NCBI GenBank assembly: GCA_902462495.1
Contig: CABQCC010000073.1
Span: 1-7,256 of the forward strand
Source of the DNA: an uncultured Eubacterium sp.
GTDB lineage: Bacteria; Bacillota; Clostridia; Oscillospirales; Acutalibacteraceae
Direction of reading: 5' to 3'
Length of the DNA stretch: 7,256 nt
The position numbers were made by a program, and so were the translations under genes. Below are positions 1-6,702 of the stretch, in pieces; position 1 is the stretch's first letter; the number at the start of each line of letters is the position of its first letter. The notes beneath the pieces are model-generated. The model did no database searches. It was not told the DNA's origin and was given only the letters and a program-made list of their open reading frames with translations.

Positions 1-13
1 AAGCTTTTTATTT

Positions 14-32
14 CCCCCGGTTGAACCGGGGG
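14..32 (+). terminator. GC-rich perfect hairpin, possible terminator of a rightward gene left of the window
   Basis: CCCCCGGT and ACCGGGGG pair perfectly around a TGA loop. On the plus strand the hairpin is followed by TTTAATCTTT, a moderate U-tract. On the minus strand it is followed by AAATAAAAAG, which is not a U-tract. It would therefore suit a plus-strand gene ending to the left, converging on leuB, but that gene is outside the window, so the role is inferred. Confidence 0.45.
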
Positions 33-53
33 TTTAATCTTTGCTGAAGAGAC

Positions 54-91
54 AAAAAAATAAAGGCGCATCAATATGATGTGCCTTTTTT
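54..91 (-). terminator. Intrinsic terminator of the leuAB operon (probably bidirectional)
   Basis: An 8-bp stem (65-72 with 78-85, loop AATAT) is extended by A/T pairs on both sides. In the minus-strand direction it is followed by TTTATTTTTTT and begins about 15 nt after the leuB stop. The plus strand also ends in TTTTTT (86-91), and there the one mismatched pair becomes G-U. It can thus terminate transcription from either side. Confidence 0.8.
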
Positions 92-99
92 GTACCTAT

Positions 100-1170
100 T
101 TATAATAATTCTGCAACTTTGTCGCCAATTTGAGAAGTTGTCACAGGTGTGAAGCCGTCCTCGAAAATATCGGGAGTTCTGACAAGAGTGAGTACTGTGT
201 CAACCGCCTTTTCGATTGCGTCGGCAGCCTCTGCTTCGCCGAATGTGTAGCGGAGCATCATTGCACCCGAAAGAATGGTTGCAAGCGGATTTGCCTTGCC
301 CTGACCTGCAATGTCGGGAGCAGAGCCGTGGATTGGCTCGTACAAACCGAATGTGCCCTCTGCAAGAGAAGCGGAAGCAAGCATACCGATTGAACCTGAA
401 ATCATCGAAGCCTCATCAGAAAGAATGTCGCCGAAAATGTTTGATGTAACAATGGTGTCAAACTGATTTGGGTTGCGGACAAGTTGCATTGCACAGTTGT
501 CAACATACATATACGAAACCTCAACCTCCGGATAGTCAACCGCAGTTTCTTCCATAACCTTTCTCCAAAGGCGAGAAGAATCAAGCACATTTGCCTTGTC
601 AACGCAGGTCAATCTCTTTTCACGCTTCATTGCGTATTCAAAACCTGCTTTGACGATTCGCTTAATTTCAGGATAAGTATATCTTTCGGTATCGTAAGCA
701 CCGACAACGCCGTTTTCCTCATAAGTTCCACGGTCGCCGAAATAAATACCGCCTGTGAGTTCACGAACAATGAGAATATCCAAGCCGTCACCGATGATTT
801 CCTCTTTTATCGGAGAAGCACTCTTGAGCGGAGCAAAAATCTTTGCAGGGCGAAGATTTGCGAAAAGTCCCAAATCCTCTCTGATTGAAAGAAGTCCCTT
901 TTCAGGACGGTTACTGCCCGGCTGGTCATCCCACTTTGGACCGCCGACAGCACCCAAAAGCACTGCCTGCGAAGCCTTGCACGCATCTGCTGTTTCTTGC
1001 GGATAAGGAACGCCCGTTGCGTCAATGGCACAACCGCCCAAAAGTTGATAGTTGTAATTGAACTTGAAGCCGAATTTTTCGCCTGCCTTGTTCAAAACTT
1101 TGATAGCCTCGTCAACGATTTCAGGGCCGATTCCGTCACCCCTCAACACAGTAATATTATATTCGTTCAT
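100..1170 (-). CDS. leuB: 3-isopropylmalate dehydrogenase
   Basis: LeuB catalyses the NAD-dependent oxidation and decarboxylation of 3-isopropylmalate to 2-oxoisocaproate in cytoplasmic leucine synthesis. The 356 residues match the family's usual length. Visible motifs: GDGIGPE at 11-17; substrate arginines R97, R107 (LRPAK) and R136 (VRELTGG); Y143; K192 (DKANVL); metal aspartates D224, D248 and D252 in the NIFGDILSDEA signature; and the NAD-site segment HGSAPDIAGQGKANP at 281-295. All key residues seem intact. The ATG at 1168-1170 is chosen because GGAGG lies 8 nt upstream. An in-frame TTG 15 nt earlier lies across that site and is rejected. The gene starts 27 nt after leuA and is followed by a terminator, so it is the last gene of the operon. 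leuC and leuD, the isomerase acting between LeuA and LeuB, are absent here. Confidence 0.97.
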   Translation of the reverse strand: MNEYNITVLRGDGIGPEIVDEAIKVLNKAGEKFGFKFNYNYQLLGGCAIDATGVPYPQETADACKASQAVLLGAVGGPKWDDQPGSNRPEKGLLSIREDLGLFANLRPAKIFAPLKSASPIKEEIIGDGLDILIVRELTGGIYFGDRGTYEENGVVGAYDTERYTYPEIKRIVKAGFEYAMKREKRLTCVDKANVLDSSRLWRKVMEETAVDYPEVEVSYMYVDNCAMQLVRNPNQFDTIVTSNIFGDILSDEASMISGSIGMLASASLAEGTFGLYEPIHGSAPDIAGQGKANPLATILSGAMMLRYTFGEAEAADAIEKAVDTVLTLVRTPDIFEDGFTPVTTSQIGDKVAELL

Positions 1171-1177
1171 AGCATTG

Positions 1178-1183
1178 TCCTCC
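1178..1183 (-). promoter_or_regulatory. Ribosome binding site fixing the leuB start
   Basis: The minus strand reads GGAGGA, 8 nt before the ATG at 1170. It overlaps the possible TTG start at 1183-1185, which therefore cannot be served by it. This decides for the shorter 356-residue LeuB. Confidence 0.85.
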
Positions 1184-1197
1184 AAAATATTATGTCA

Positions 1198-2934
1198 TCA
1201 GCAAACATCAAAGATGCCCGGCATAGTGTCGTCACGCTGTGTGTCCGGTTGATCACGGTTGATTGCACAAATAACGCCTTTCATACAAGCGTAGCCGATA
1301 TTGTGGCTCACGCCGATACCGAAAATCGTCTTGCCCTGCGGAGTTTTGAGCTGAATGTAGCTGATAGCCTTTGAATCCGAGCCGACTGCAATTGCGTGCT
1401 CGTCATAATCAATAAATTCATACTCACGAAGCGGTGTTTTGTTCATAGCGTCGCAGAACGCACCGACAGGACCGTTTCCGAAGCCGTCAATCTGCACAGG
1501 TGCTTCGTCCTTGTATTTAAGCGCACCGCTGAAATGAACGGTTGTAAGTGCATCGTCCTCGTTTTTCTCTTCCGTAATCTTGTAATTAACAAGCCTGTAA
1601 GGGCCGTTGACATTTCTGTATTCCTTTTGGAAAAGGTCGAAAACCTCGTCTGCGGTGAGTTCCTTGCCCTTTTCTTCGCAAGCATTTTGAACAACCGCAC
1701 CAAATTCAGGATGCATAGCCTTTGGCATCTTGATTCCGTAATTGTTGGCAAGAATAAAGGCTGTTCCGCCCTTGCCCGACTGCGAATTTATGCGGATAAT
1801 CGGCTCGTATTCTCTGCCGACATCTGCCGGGTCGATTGGAAGATACGGCACTTCCCACATATCGCTGTGGCTCTCCTCCATATACATTTTGCCCTTGTTG
1901 ATTGCGTCCTGATGTGAGCCCGAAAATGCTGTGAACACAAGTTCGCCTGCATACGGATGACGAGGCGGAACGCTCATCTTTGTGCAACGCTCGTAAACCT
2001 CTTTAATCTTTTTGATGTCGTGGAAATCAAGCTGTGGGTCAACGCCCTGTGTCCACATATTGAGCGCAAGAGTGACAATGTCAACATTGCCCGTTCTCTC
2101 GCCGTTGCCGAACAATGTGCCCTCGATTCTGTCTGCACCCGCAAGCAAACCAAGCTCGGCAGCCGCAACGCCTGTTCCTCGGTCGTTGTGAGGATGAAGC
2201 GAAATGATGGCCGCATCTCTGTTTGGCAAATGACGGCAAAAATACTCGATTTGGTCTGCGTAGCCGTTCGGTGTTGAGCCTTCAACGGTTGACGGAAGAT
2301 TGAGGATAATCGGATTCTCCTTTGTGATGTGAAGTTCCTCCATCACTCGCCTGCAAATCTCAACCGCATTGTCCATCTCTGTTCCGCTGAACGATTCAGG
2401 CGAATATTCAAAGCGAATGTTGGTGTCGGGATTTTTCTTTTTCTCCTCCTCGGTCAACTCATAAATGAGTTGCGCACCCTTAACCGCAATGTCAATCACG
2501 CCGTCCATATCGGTCTTGAAAACAACCTTTCTCTGCAAGGTCGATGTTGAATTGTAGAAGTGAACGATTACATTTTTTGCGCCGTGGATAGCCTCAAAAG
2601 TCTTTTTGATGAGGTGCGGTCTTGCCTGCACAAGCACCTGAATTGTCACATCATCGGGAATGTATCCGCCGTCAATGAGTGTACGCAAAATTTCGTATTC
2701 CGTTTCGCTTGCCGATGGGAATCCGACCTCAATTTCTTTGATTCCGACATCAAGAATTGTCTTGAAGAATTCAAGTTTTTCCTCCAAATTCATTGGGTCA
2801 ACAAGCGCCTGATTGCCGTCACGCATATCAACCGAACACCAAATCGGTGCTTTTGTGATTTGCTTGCTCGGCCAAGTTCTGTCAGGGATGTCAATCGGCT
2901 TGAAGCCAAAATACTTTTCGTAACCTTTTTTCAT
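1198..2934 (-). CDS. leuA: 2-isopropylmalate synthase, long (LeuA2-type) form
   Basis: LeuA condenses acetyl-CoA with 2-oxoisovalerate, the committed step of leucine synthesis. The 578 residues and the RINSQSGKGG stretch (381-390) place it with the long actinobacterial/fungal type rather than the E. coli type (about 520 aa). The TIM-barrel catalytic domain covers roughly 30-320: DMRDGNQ at 36-42 with metal ligand D36, SLHPHND with H247 and H249, and GNGERTGN at 276-283 with N283. A linker follows with FSGSHQDAI (337-345). The C-terminal regulatory domain, about 440-565, contains DGFGNGPVGA and, in this family, binds leucine for feedback inhibition. The ATG has AAAGGAGA 8-9 nt upstream. A T-box leader precedes it and leuB follows after 27 nt, so expression should rise when tRNA-Leu is uncharged. 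Confidence 0.97.
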   Translation of the reverse strand: MKKGYEKYFGFKPIDIPDRTWPSKQITKAPIWCSVDMRDGNQALVDPMNLEEKLEFFKTILDVGIKEIEVGFPSASETEYEILRTLIDGGYIPDDVTIQVLVQARPHLIKKTFEAIHGAKNVIVHFYNSTSTLQRKVVFKTDMDGVIDIAVKGAQLIYELTEEEKKKNPDTNIRFEYSPESFSGTEMDNAVEICRRVMEELHITKENPIILNLPSTVEGSTPNGYADQIEYFCRHLPNRDAAIISLHPHNDRGTGVAAAELGLLAGADRIEGTLFGNGERTGNVDIVTLALNMWTQGVDPQLDFHDIKKIKEVYERCTKMSVPPRHPYAGELVFTAFSGSHQDAINKGKMYMEESHSDMWEVPYLPIDPADVGREYEPIIRINSQSGKGGTAFILANNYGIKMPKAMHPEFGAVVQNACEEKGKELTADEVFDLFQKEYRNVNGPYRLVNYKITEEKNEDDALTTVHFSGALKYKDEAPVQIDGFGNGPVGAFCDAMNKTPLREYEFIDYDEHAIAVGSDSKAISYIQLKTPQGKTIFGIGVSHNIGYACMKGVICAINRDQPDTQRDDTMPGIFDVC

Positions 2935-2970
2935 AATAAAAATCTCCTTTCATTTGGTGCAAAGGAATAT

Positions 2971-3000
2971 AAAAAAGCCCCTACACTCAAAGTATAGGGG
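2971..3000 (-). terminator. Regulatory terminator of the leuA T-box leader
   Basis: On the minus strand CCCCTATAC pairs with GTGTAGGGG (9 bp, one U-G) around a TTTGA loop, followed by C and TTTTTT. It sits about 36 nt before the leuA start. Its 5' arm CCCTA (2995-2999) is complementary to TAGGG at 3020-3024 next to the T-box sequence. The terminator and antiterminator therefore exclude each other, as in known T-box leaders. Confidence 0.9.
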
Positions 3001-3242
3001 CGTAAAATACGCGGTACCACCCTATTTCAGCAGCTAAAAACTGCCCTTTAGCATCAAACAATGCCTCAGCCTATAACGAAGCTACTCGGACAACCCTATT
3101 AATCTCTATTCAGGTCATCGACTCCACAGAGAGCTATACATCATTTGCCATCCGCCGATTCACACCAACCATCGACTCTCTGAAGCAAGCAAACAATCTT
3201 TTTCTGCTTCCACATCTTTAAGGGTACTGTTAAATTTTCAGT
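2971..3242 (-). promoter_or_regulatory. T-box leader (tRNA-Leu-sensing riboswitch) of leuAB
   Basis: The minus strand carries the canonical T-box AGGGTGGTACCGCG (3010-3023). Its TGGT can pair with the ACCA end of a tRNA whose discriminator is A, as expected for tRNA-Leu. Upstream is a Stem I region with the recognisable TGGTTGGTGTGAATC distal element (3157-3171). CTC at 3131-3133, six bases before GGAG, is the best candidate specifier codon and reads leucine, matching the genes below. Downstream is a terminator whose arm competes with the antiterminator. Known T-boxes let uncharged cognate tRNA stabilise the antiterminator. The class assignment is firm; the exact specifier is inferred from spacing, and the usual purine after the specifier is a U here. 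Confidence 0.93.
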
Positions 3243-3248
3243 AATATT

Positions 3249-3276
3249 ATTATAACAAATTGATATGATTTGTCAA
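3249..3276 (-). promoter_or_regulatory. Sigma-A promoter of the leuA leader
   Basis: A perfect TTGACA (3271-3276) and a perfect TATAAT (3249-3254) are separated by 16 bp on the minus strand. Transcription should begin near 3242, just before the T-box leader, giving a leader of roughly 300 nt. Confidence 0.85.
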
Positions 3277-3346
3277 GAGAAATATTTAATGTTTAAATTA
3301 TTTCTCGCAGAGTGCGCCGTCATCGGTACACCGCTTAATTTTTACC

Positions 3347-3414
3347 CGTAGGAGCAAACTGCGTTCGCCTAAGCTTATAAAACAACAAAGAGGCGAACAC
3401 AGTTCGCCCCTACG
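3347..3414. repeat. Long nested inverted repeat (REP/MITE-like hairpin element)
   Basis: Two 24-base arms (3347-3370 and 3391-3414) are inverted copies matching at 21 of 24 positions, separated by a 20-bp AT-rich loop. All three differences become G-U pairs in the minus-strand RNA and A-C mismatches in the plus-strand RNA. Each arm is itself a small hairpin: the right arm has GGCGAAC-ACA-GTTCGCC, the left a version with one change. The element starts 15 bp past the stop of the phosphoribosyltransferase-like gene. No U-tract follows on either strand, so it is not a standard terminator. It might protect the mRNA 3' end or be a dispersed repeat; only this copy is in the window. Confidence 0.75.
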
Positions 3415-3429
3415 ATAATCTTAAAGCCT

Positions 3430-4071
3430 TTAAATTTTTGAATAGCCGTAGCCGTTGCTGATTGCGTCAACAGGGATTCCCTTTTGGCAGAACGGACAAT
3501 CGTGCGACGGATAAGAAATATATCCCGGAATGTCTTTTTCGGTGAACAATGCGTTTACAGGAACATTTGAAATGCGAGCCTGCATTGAGAACGCAGCGGA
3601 AATGCCTGCAACCTTGCCACCGTAATATGCCACACTTTCCATGGCACGCTCAATGGTTCTGCCCGAAGTGATACAAGAAATGAGGAGCAAAACATTTTTG
3701 CCAAAAATCATTCTGCGAAGATTATCTCTGAAAATCAAATTGCCTGCCGCATCGTATTCGCTGCCGACAACAAAAACGGTTTGCTCGGGATTCGGTGCCA
3801 TCATAGACGGATTGGAAAGTTCCCTTGCCAAATAAGCGCCGAGTGCCTGAGTTTCGTACAGGCAAAGAACGGTATCAACCTGAATTCCGTTTGTGTTGTA
3901 GTATTCTGCCATAAGCTTTGCCGCATCAACGGAAACATTAAGATTGTGCTTGATGTCGGAAGTGCCGACATAATAATTTATGTGATTGTTTGCAGAGATA
4001 AAGTGTCCCGGCATAACATGAATAAACACATTTTCATTTTTAGGATTGGTTATTGTGTATACATTGTTCAT
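3430..4071 (-). CDS. Phosphoribosyltransferase-like protein with degenerate PRPP loop
   Basis: A 213-residue cytoplasmic protein resembling the type I phosphoribosyltransferase fold, orotate phosphoribosyltransferase-like. The clearest sign is residues 127-139, VLLLISCITSGRT: a hydrophobic strand followed by a TSGRT phosphate-binding loop and then a helix (ERAMESVAYYGGKVAGI). In active family members the strand ends in two acidic residues; here they are I131-S132. Near the C terminus is CPFC (C192, C195), then VDAISNGYGYSKI, a possible metal or redox pair. The ATG at 4069-4071 has AAGGGG 9 nt upstream, a modest ribosome binding site. The gene has its own promoter and appears to be transcribed alone. 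No nucleotide-metabolism neighbours support a specific substrate. It may be a catalytically altered or binding-only relative. The family call is moderately sure; the function is unknown. Confidence 0.8.
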   Translation of the reverse strand: MNNVYTITNPKNENVFIHVMPGHFISANNHINYYVGTSDIKHNLNVSVDAAKLMAEYYNTNGIQVDTVLCLYETQALGAYLARELSNPSMMAPNPEQTVFVVGSEYDAAGNLIFRDNLRRMIFGKNVLLLISCITSGRTIERAMESVAYYGGKVAGISAAFSMQARISNVPVNALFTEKDIPGYISYPSHDCPFCQKGIPVDAISNGYGYSKI

Positions 4072-4094
4072 AAAAAATATCCCCTTTTTCTTTC

Positions 4095-4123
4095 ATTTTA
4101 CACTAAAGTGCTGTACATTGCAA
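4095..4123 (-). promoter_or_regulatory. Probable promoter of the phosphoribosyltransferase-like gene
   Basis: On the minus strand TTGCAA (4118-4123) and TAAAAT (4095-4100) are separated by 17 bp. The predicted start near 4088 would leave a very short untranslated leader carrying only the AAGGGG binding site. The -35 matches the consensus at four of six positions, so this is likely but not certain. Confidence 0.55.
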
Positions 4124-4170
4124 GAGGAAATGCGAGTTTTTTTATGCAAAATATATAATATTTATCGGCA

Positions 4171-4287
4171 AACCCCCACCGTCGGAGATTATATTGAACC
4201 CCACCGTCTGCATATAAAATGCAGACACCTCCCCTTATAAATAAGAGGAGGCTCTGTAGGTTGACTCCCCTTGCAGAGCAAGAGGAG
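4171..4287. repeat. Dispersed intergenic repeat with direct units and three hairpins
   Basis: Starts with two direct copies of AACCCC(C)ACCGTC (4171-4183 and 4197-4208). Three stem-loops follow: 4206-4226 (perfect 8-bp GTCTGCAT stem), 4228-4251 and 4265-4287. The last two share the same module, CTCCCCTT pairing with AAGAGGAG, around different loops. Each has one C-A mismatch on the plus strand that is G-U on the minus strand. A related partial copy lies at the right edge of the window (7224-7256). There is no reading frame and no U-tract on the minus strand. It occupies the gap between the small peptide gene and the next promoter. A mobile MITE-like origin is inferred. Confidence 0.65.
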
Positions 4288-4301
4288 AAATATTTTTTGT
4301 T

Positions 4302-4466
4302 TTAGAGAGGAATGTCCCCTCCCTGGTCCGAAGCAGATTGAAGTGAAAATGTTCCTAAATTGAAAGGACTAACATCGCCACCTAAATCATATCCGCCTGA
4401 TGTTGTAATAACATCAGCATTCATAAACTTTACCACATTAATTTCAGGTGATTCAAATTTTTTCAT
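4302..4466 (-). CDS. Small acidic cysteine-free peptide, 54 aa, function unknown
   Basis: The ATG at 4464-4466 is preceded, 9 nt upstream, by a perfect AAGGAGG (4476-4482). The frame runs 54 codons to TAA. The gene begins 19 nt after the stop of the secreted-protein gene, so the two are almost certainly co-transcribed. The N-terminal half (MKKFESPEINVVKF, then ADVITTSGG) is charged then hydrophobic. From residue 26 on it is rich in Gly, Asp, Ser and Phe, holds four or more Asp and no Lys, Arg or Cys. There is no signal peptide or membrane segment. A Gly-Gly at 24-25 could mark a leader/core boundary as in exported or modified peptides, but the residue four before the cleavage point is Thr where such leaders have a hydrophobic residue. 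Without Cys it cannot be a lanthipeptide or sactipeptide. My impression is that similar short clostridial proteins exist, which I cannot verify here. Confidence 0.75.
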   Translation of the reverse strand: MKKFESPEINVVKFMNADVITTSGGYDLGGDVSPFNLGTFSLQSASDQGGDIPL

Positions 4467-4485
4467 TATTCAATTCCTCCTTAAA

Positions 4486-6702
4486 TTAAAGTGTTGAAAG
4501 GTCAACAGTAACAAAATCAGACATTTTTGTTTCTTCTGTTTCGCCTTGTTTATATGTTACATAAGCAGCTGCGGTAACTTTTTTAATGGTTGCAGGTGCT
4601 TTAACATTAGCTGAATACTCGTTTCTCTTTGACTTCTCTTTGATTGAGAACTTCTTAACAGAGCCGTCGTCAAACTTAATTGCAACACCCCAAGAAACTG
4701 CTTTTGCATCAGCAGGAAGACTGAACTTGCAGTTATATACTGCTGTGTTCTCGCCGTCTTTCTTGGTTGCAAATGAACCCATTACAGCAACATTAGCTTC
4801 TACTGCTCCTGTGTATTCCTTAACATAGATGTGCTTTCTCTGTGGTGTGTAGAAATCTACACCGTCAAGTGCTACAAGAAGTTTATCATTTTCATCATAA
4901 AGAGCATATTTAGTGTTCTTGTCAGCACCAAAGAGATATACATAGCTATTGTAAGTATATGCTTTTTCTTTACCGTTGAAGTGAACAATGCACTTGTCAT
5001 TTTCAGCCTGTGTGCAAGTGTAAACAGCTTTTACGGTGTATTCCTTGCCGTCGCTTGTTTTAGAAACATCCCAGTTTTTAAATTCGTAGAACGGAACTTT
5101 CGGAGCTTCAACTCCGCTTGTGTCAGGAGTTTGATTTTCGGCAACATATTTGATTGCAATAATCTGATTGTGTCTGCCGAGGAAAGTAACCTTTGATGAA
5201 TTTGTTGTAGCTTCTTCGCCTGAAAGGTAAGCTTCAATCTTTGTATCTTCTGTGATTACAACAGAAACTGCTTGGTCAAGTGTATTGAGGCGGGTCTTTG
5301 TTTTACCGCCATTTGTGTATACAATCCAACCTTTTACATTTGCACCTGCGTTAGCCGGGAAAGGCTCGCCGTAATTTACTGTTGTCGCAGGTTCTTCAAC
5401 CTTTGAGCCGTCTGTACCAATCTTAACAAATTCAACAGTGAACTTTGTCTGAACAAGATTGCTGATTGCTGTCAAAAGTCTTGTTGTCAAAGCTTCAAGT
5501 TGAGCTTGAGTTTTTACATTTTCTCTTTCAGTCTTTACAGAAGCAATTTCAGTTTTCAAAGCATTGATTGACTCTGTTGTGTACTTGCCGTCAGTATTCT
5601 TTGCTTTTTCCTCTGCTTCTGTAAGAGCAGAGTCATATGCCTCTGTGTTGAGTTTAATAACCTTTGTAAGTTTTGTTGTTGCAGTAGTGAGATAATGGTC
5701 AACTACATCCTTAATGGCATTTCCTGCATCTTGAACTGCTTTCTCAACATTAGTTGAATAAGCATAGCTGTTTGGGTTTAAAGTCATTACTTTGTATGCA
5801 GCCTGATAGAATGCATTAAGGTCAGCTTCAGCATAATTTTCTTCACCGTTTGCCTTAATATCTGCATAAACATCTTTCATTGCACTGATTTTTTCAGCAA
5901 TCGGCTTGTAGTTTACAACATAAACCGTTTTATTTTCTTCGTAAGTTACGCCTTGAAGTAACTGATTTTGTAATGTATCTGTTTTTGTTCCAGATCCAAA
6001 ACTCCAATAACTATAATAATAATCAAGTCTTATGTCAAAAGAAATGCTGTCATATTTATCATAATACTGAAAAACATTACCCTCGCCTTGATTGAGATAT
6101 ACTTTGTTTCTAAAATCACGAGAAGTATTTTTACTCATCACAGCATAGCCCATTGAACTTCCTGTTGTAGTATTATTATAGTTAATATCACCGCTTGCTG
6201 TTATACCACCATTTTTTGCAGTATAAGTATGCCAATCACTACACTCCACCCAATTATCTTTTGTTTGGAATCCGTTTGTCGTAGTTGCAATATAGTCATA
6301 TTCTCTTTTAGCTGTACCGGAATAATTTGTCAAACCCTGTTCCTCAAATGTAACAGGAAAATAAGCAGGAGTTGTTGTATTAAGCAAAACAACGTCCTTA
6401 TATCCCATAAACTTATACTTTTGACCATCGCTGTTTTTATAAGTTTTTGACACATAATTGCTTGTATCAGAATATTCCGGACTTACATAAAGAGCATTTG
6501 CAACTTCCGGATTTCCATACCAATTAGTTGTTGGTGCACTTGCTGTTCCTGTATAGCCTGTAAATGATTCAATATTTGACTTAACATAAGTCTTTTCTGG
6601 TGAATCGGCAGCTTGTGCTGTCAATGTCGCAAACGGCATTGATGAAATTGCCATTACGCCTGCGATTAAGCCTGCGATTGTTTTTTTAACAAATTTTTTC
6701 AT
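4486..6702 (-). CDS. Secreted surface-type protein with FIVAR-like and beta-repeat segments
   Basis: 738 residues. The N terminus is a clear signal peptide: MKKFVKK, a hydrophobic core (TIAGLIAGVMAISSM), then TLTAQAAD with likely cleavage after A31. Residues 35-260 are rich in Tyr, Thr, Ser and Asn and match nothing I recognise. Residues about 262-420 are helical, and 345-418 resembles the FIVAR domain of Gram-positive surface proteins (EAYDSALTEAEEKAKN, later ALTTRLLTAISNLVQ). From 420 on come beta-rich segments resembling InlB/Listeria-Bacteroides-type repeats, with FTVEFVKIGTDG, SKVTFLGRHNQ, KNWDVSKTSDGKEYTVKAVYT and CIVHFNGKE. There is no LPXTG signal, SLH, dockerin or C-terminal membrane helix, so it is probably released or held non-covalently. 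It may bind polysaccharide or host or cell-wall ligands; that is inference. The start is fixed by GGAGG six bases upstream. A 54-aa peptide gene follows in the same unit. Confidence 0.9.
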   Translation of the reverse strand: MKKFVKKTIAGLIAGVMAISSMPFATLTAQAADSPEKTYVKSNIESFTGYTGTASAPTTNWYGNPEVANALYVSPEYSDTSNYVSKTYKNSDGQKYKFMGYKDVVLLNTTTPAYFPVTFEEQGLTNYSGTAKREYDYIATTTNGFQTKDNWVECSDWHTYTAKNGGITASGDINYNNTTTGSSMGYAVMSKNTSRDFRNKVYLNQGEGNVFQYYDKYDSISFDIRLDYYYSYWSFGSGTKTDTLQNQLLQGVTYEENKTVYVVNYKPIAEKISAMKDVYADIKANGEENYAEADLNAFYQAAYKVMTLNPNSYAYSTNVEKAVQDAGNAIKDVVDHYLTTATTKLTKVIKLNTEAYDSALTEAEEKAKNTDGKYTTESINALKTEIASVKTERENVKTQAQLEALTTRLLTAISNLVQTKFTVEFVKIGTDGSKVEEPATTVNYGEPFPANAGANVKGWIVYTNGGKTKTRLNTLDQAVSVVITEDTKIEAYLSGEEATTNSSKVTFLGRHNQIIAIKYVAENQTPDTSGVEAPKVPFYEFKNWDVSKTSDGKEYTVKAVYTCTQAENDKCIVHFNGKEKAYTYNSYVYLFGADKNTKYALYDENDKLLVALDGVDFYTPQRKHIYVKEYTGAVEANVAVMGSFATKKDGENTAVYNCKFSLPADAKAVSWGVAIKFDDGSVKKFSIKEKSKRNEYSANVKAPATIKKVTAAAYVTYKQGETEETKMSDFVTVDLSTL

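Noticed and set aside
1..6. AAGCTT at the very start, suggestive of a cloning junction
   Set aside because: The same hexamer occurs at 3371-3376 and is expected by chance in this composition. Nothing else suggests vector sequence.
484..888. Plus-strand open frame of 134 codons inside leuB
   Set aside because: Antisense to a conserved enzyme gene, Cys/Phe-rich nonsense composition, and no ribosome binding site. The same applies to the plus-strand frames inside leuA (for example 1396-1917) and the secreted-protein gene.
1171..1185. TTG start for leuB five codons upstream
   Set aside because: It overlaps the only Shine-Dalgarno sequence, and the family usually begins just before the GDGIGPE motif as the ATG start does.
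2560..2997. Plus-strand open frame of 145 codons over the leuA 5' end
   Set aside because: Runs antisense through leuA and into the T-box terminator, both firmly identified on the other strand.
4171..4287. CRISPR array
   Set aside because: Only two direct units about 26 bases apart, no regular repeat-spacer pattern and no cas genes.
4265..4295. Plus-strand terminator formed by the third repeat hairpin and the following T-rich stretch
   Set aside because: The T-run starts several bases after the stem and no plus-strand gene ends here, so the hairpin is better explained as part of the repeat.
4302..4466. Lanthipeptide or sactipeptide precursor
   Set aside because: The peptide has no cysteine and no modification enzyme is encoded in the window. 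A Gly-Gly leader remains possible but weak because the -4 position is Thr.
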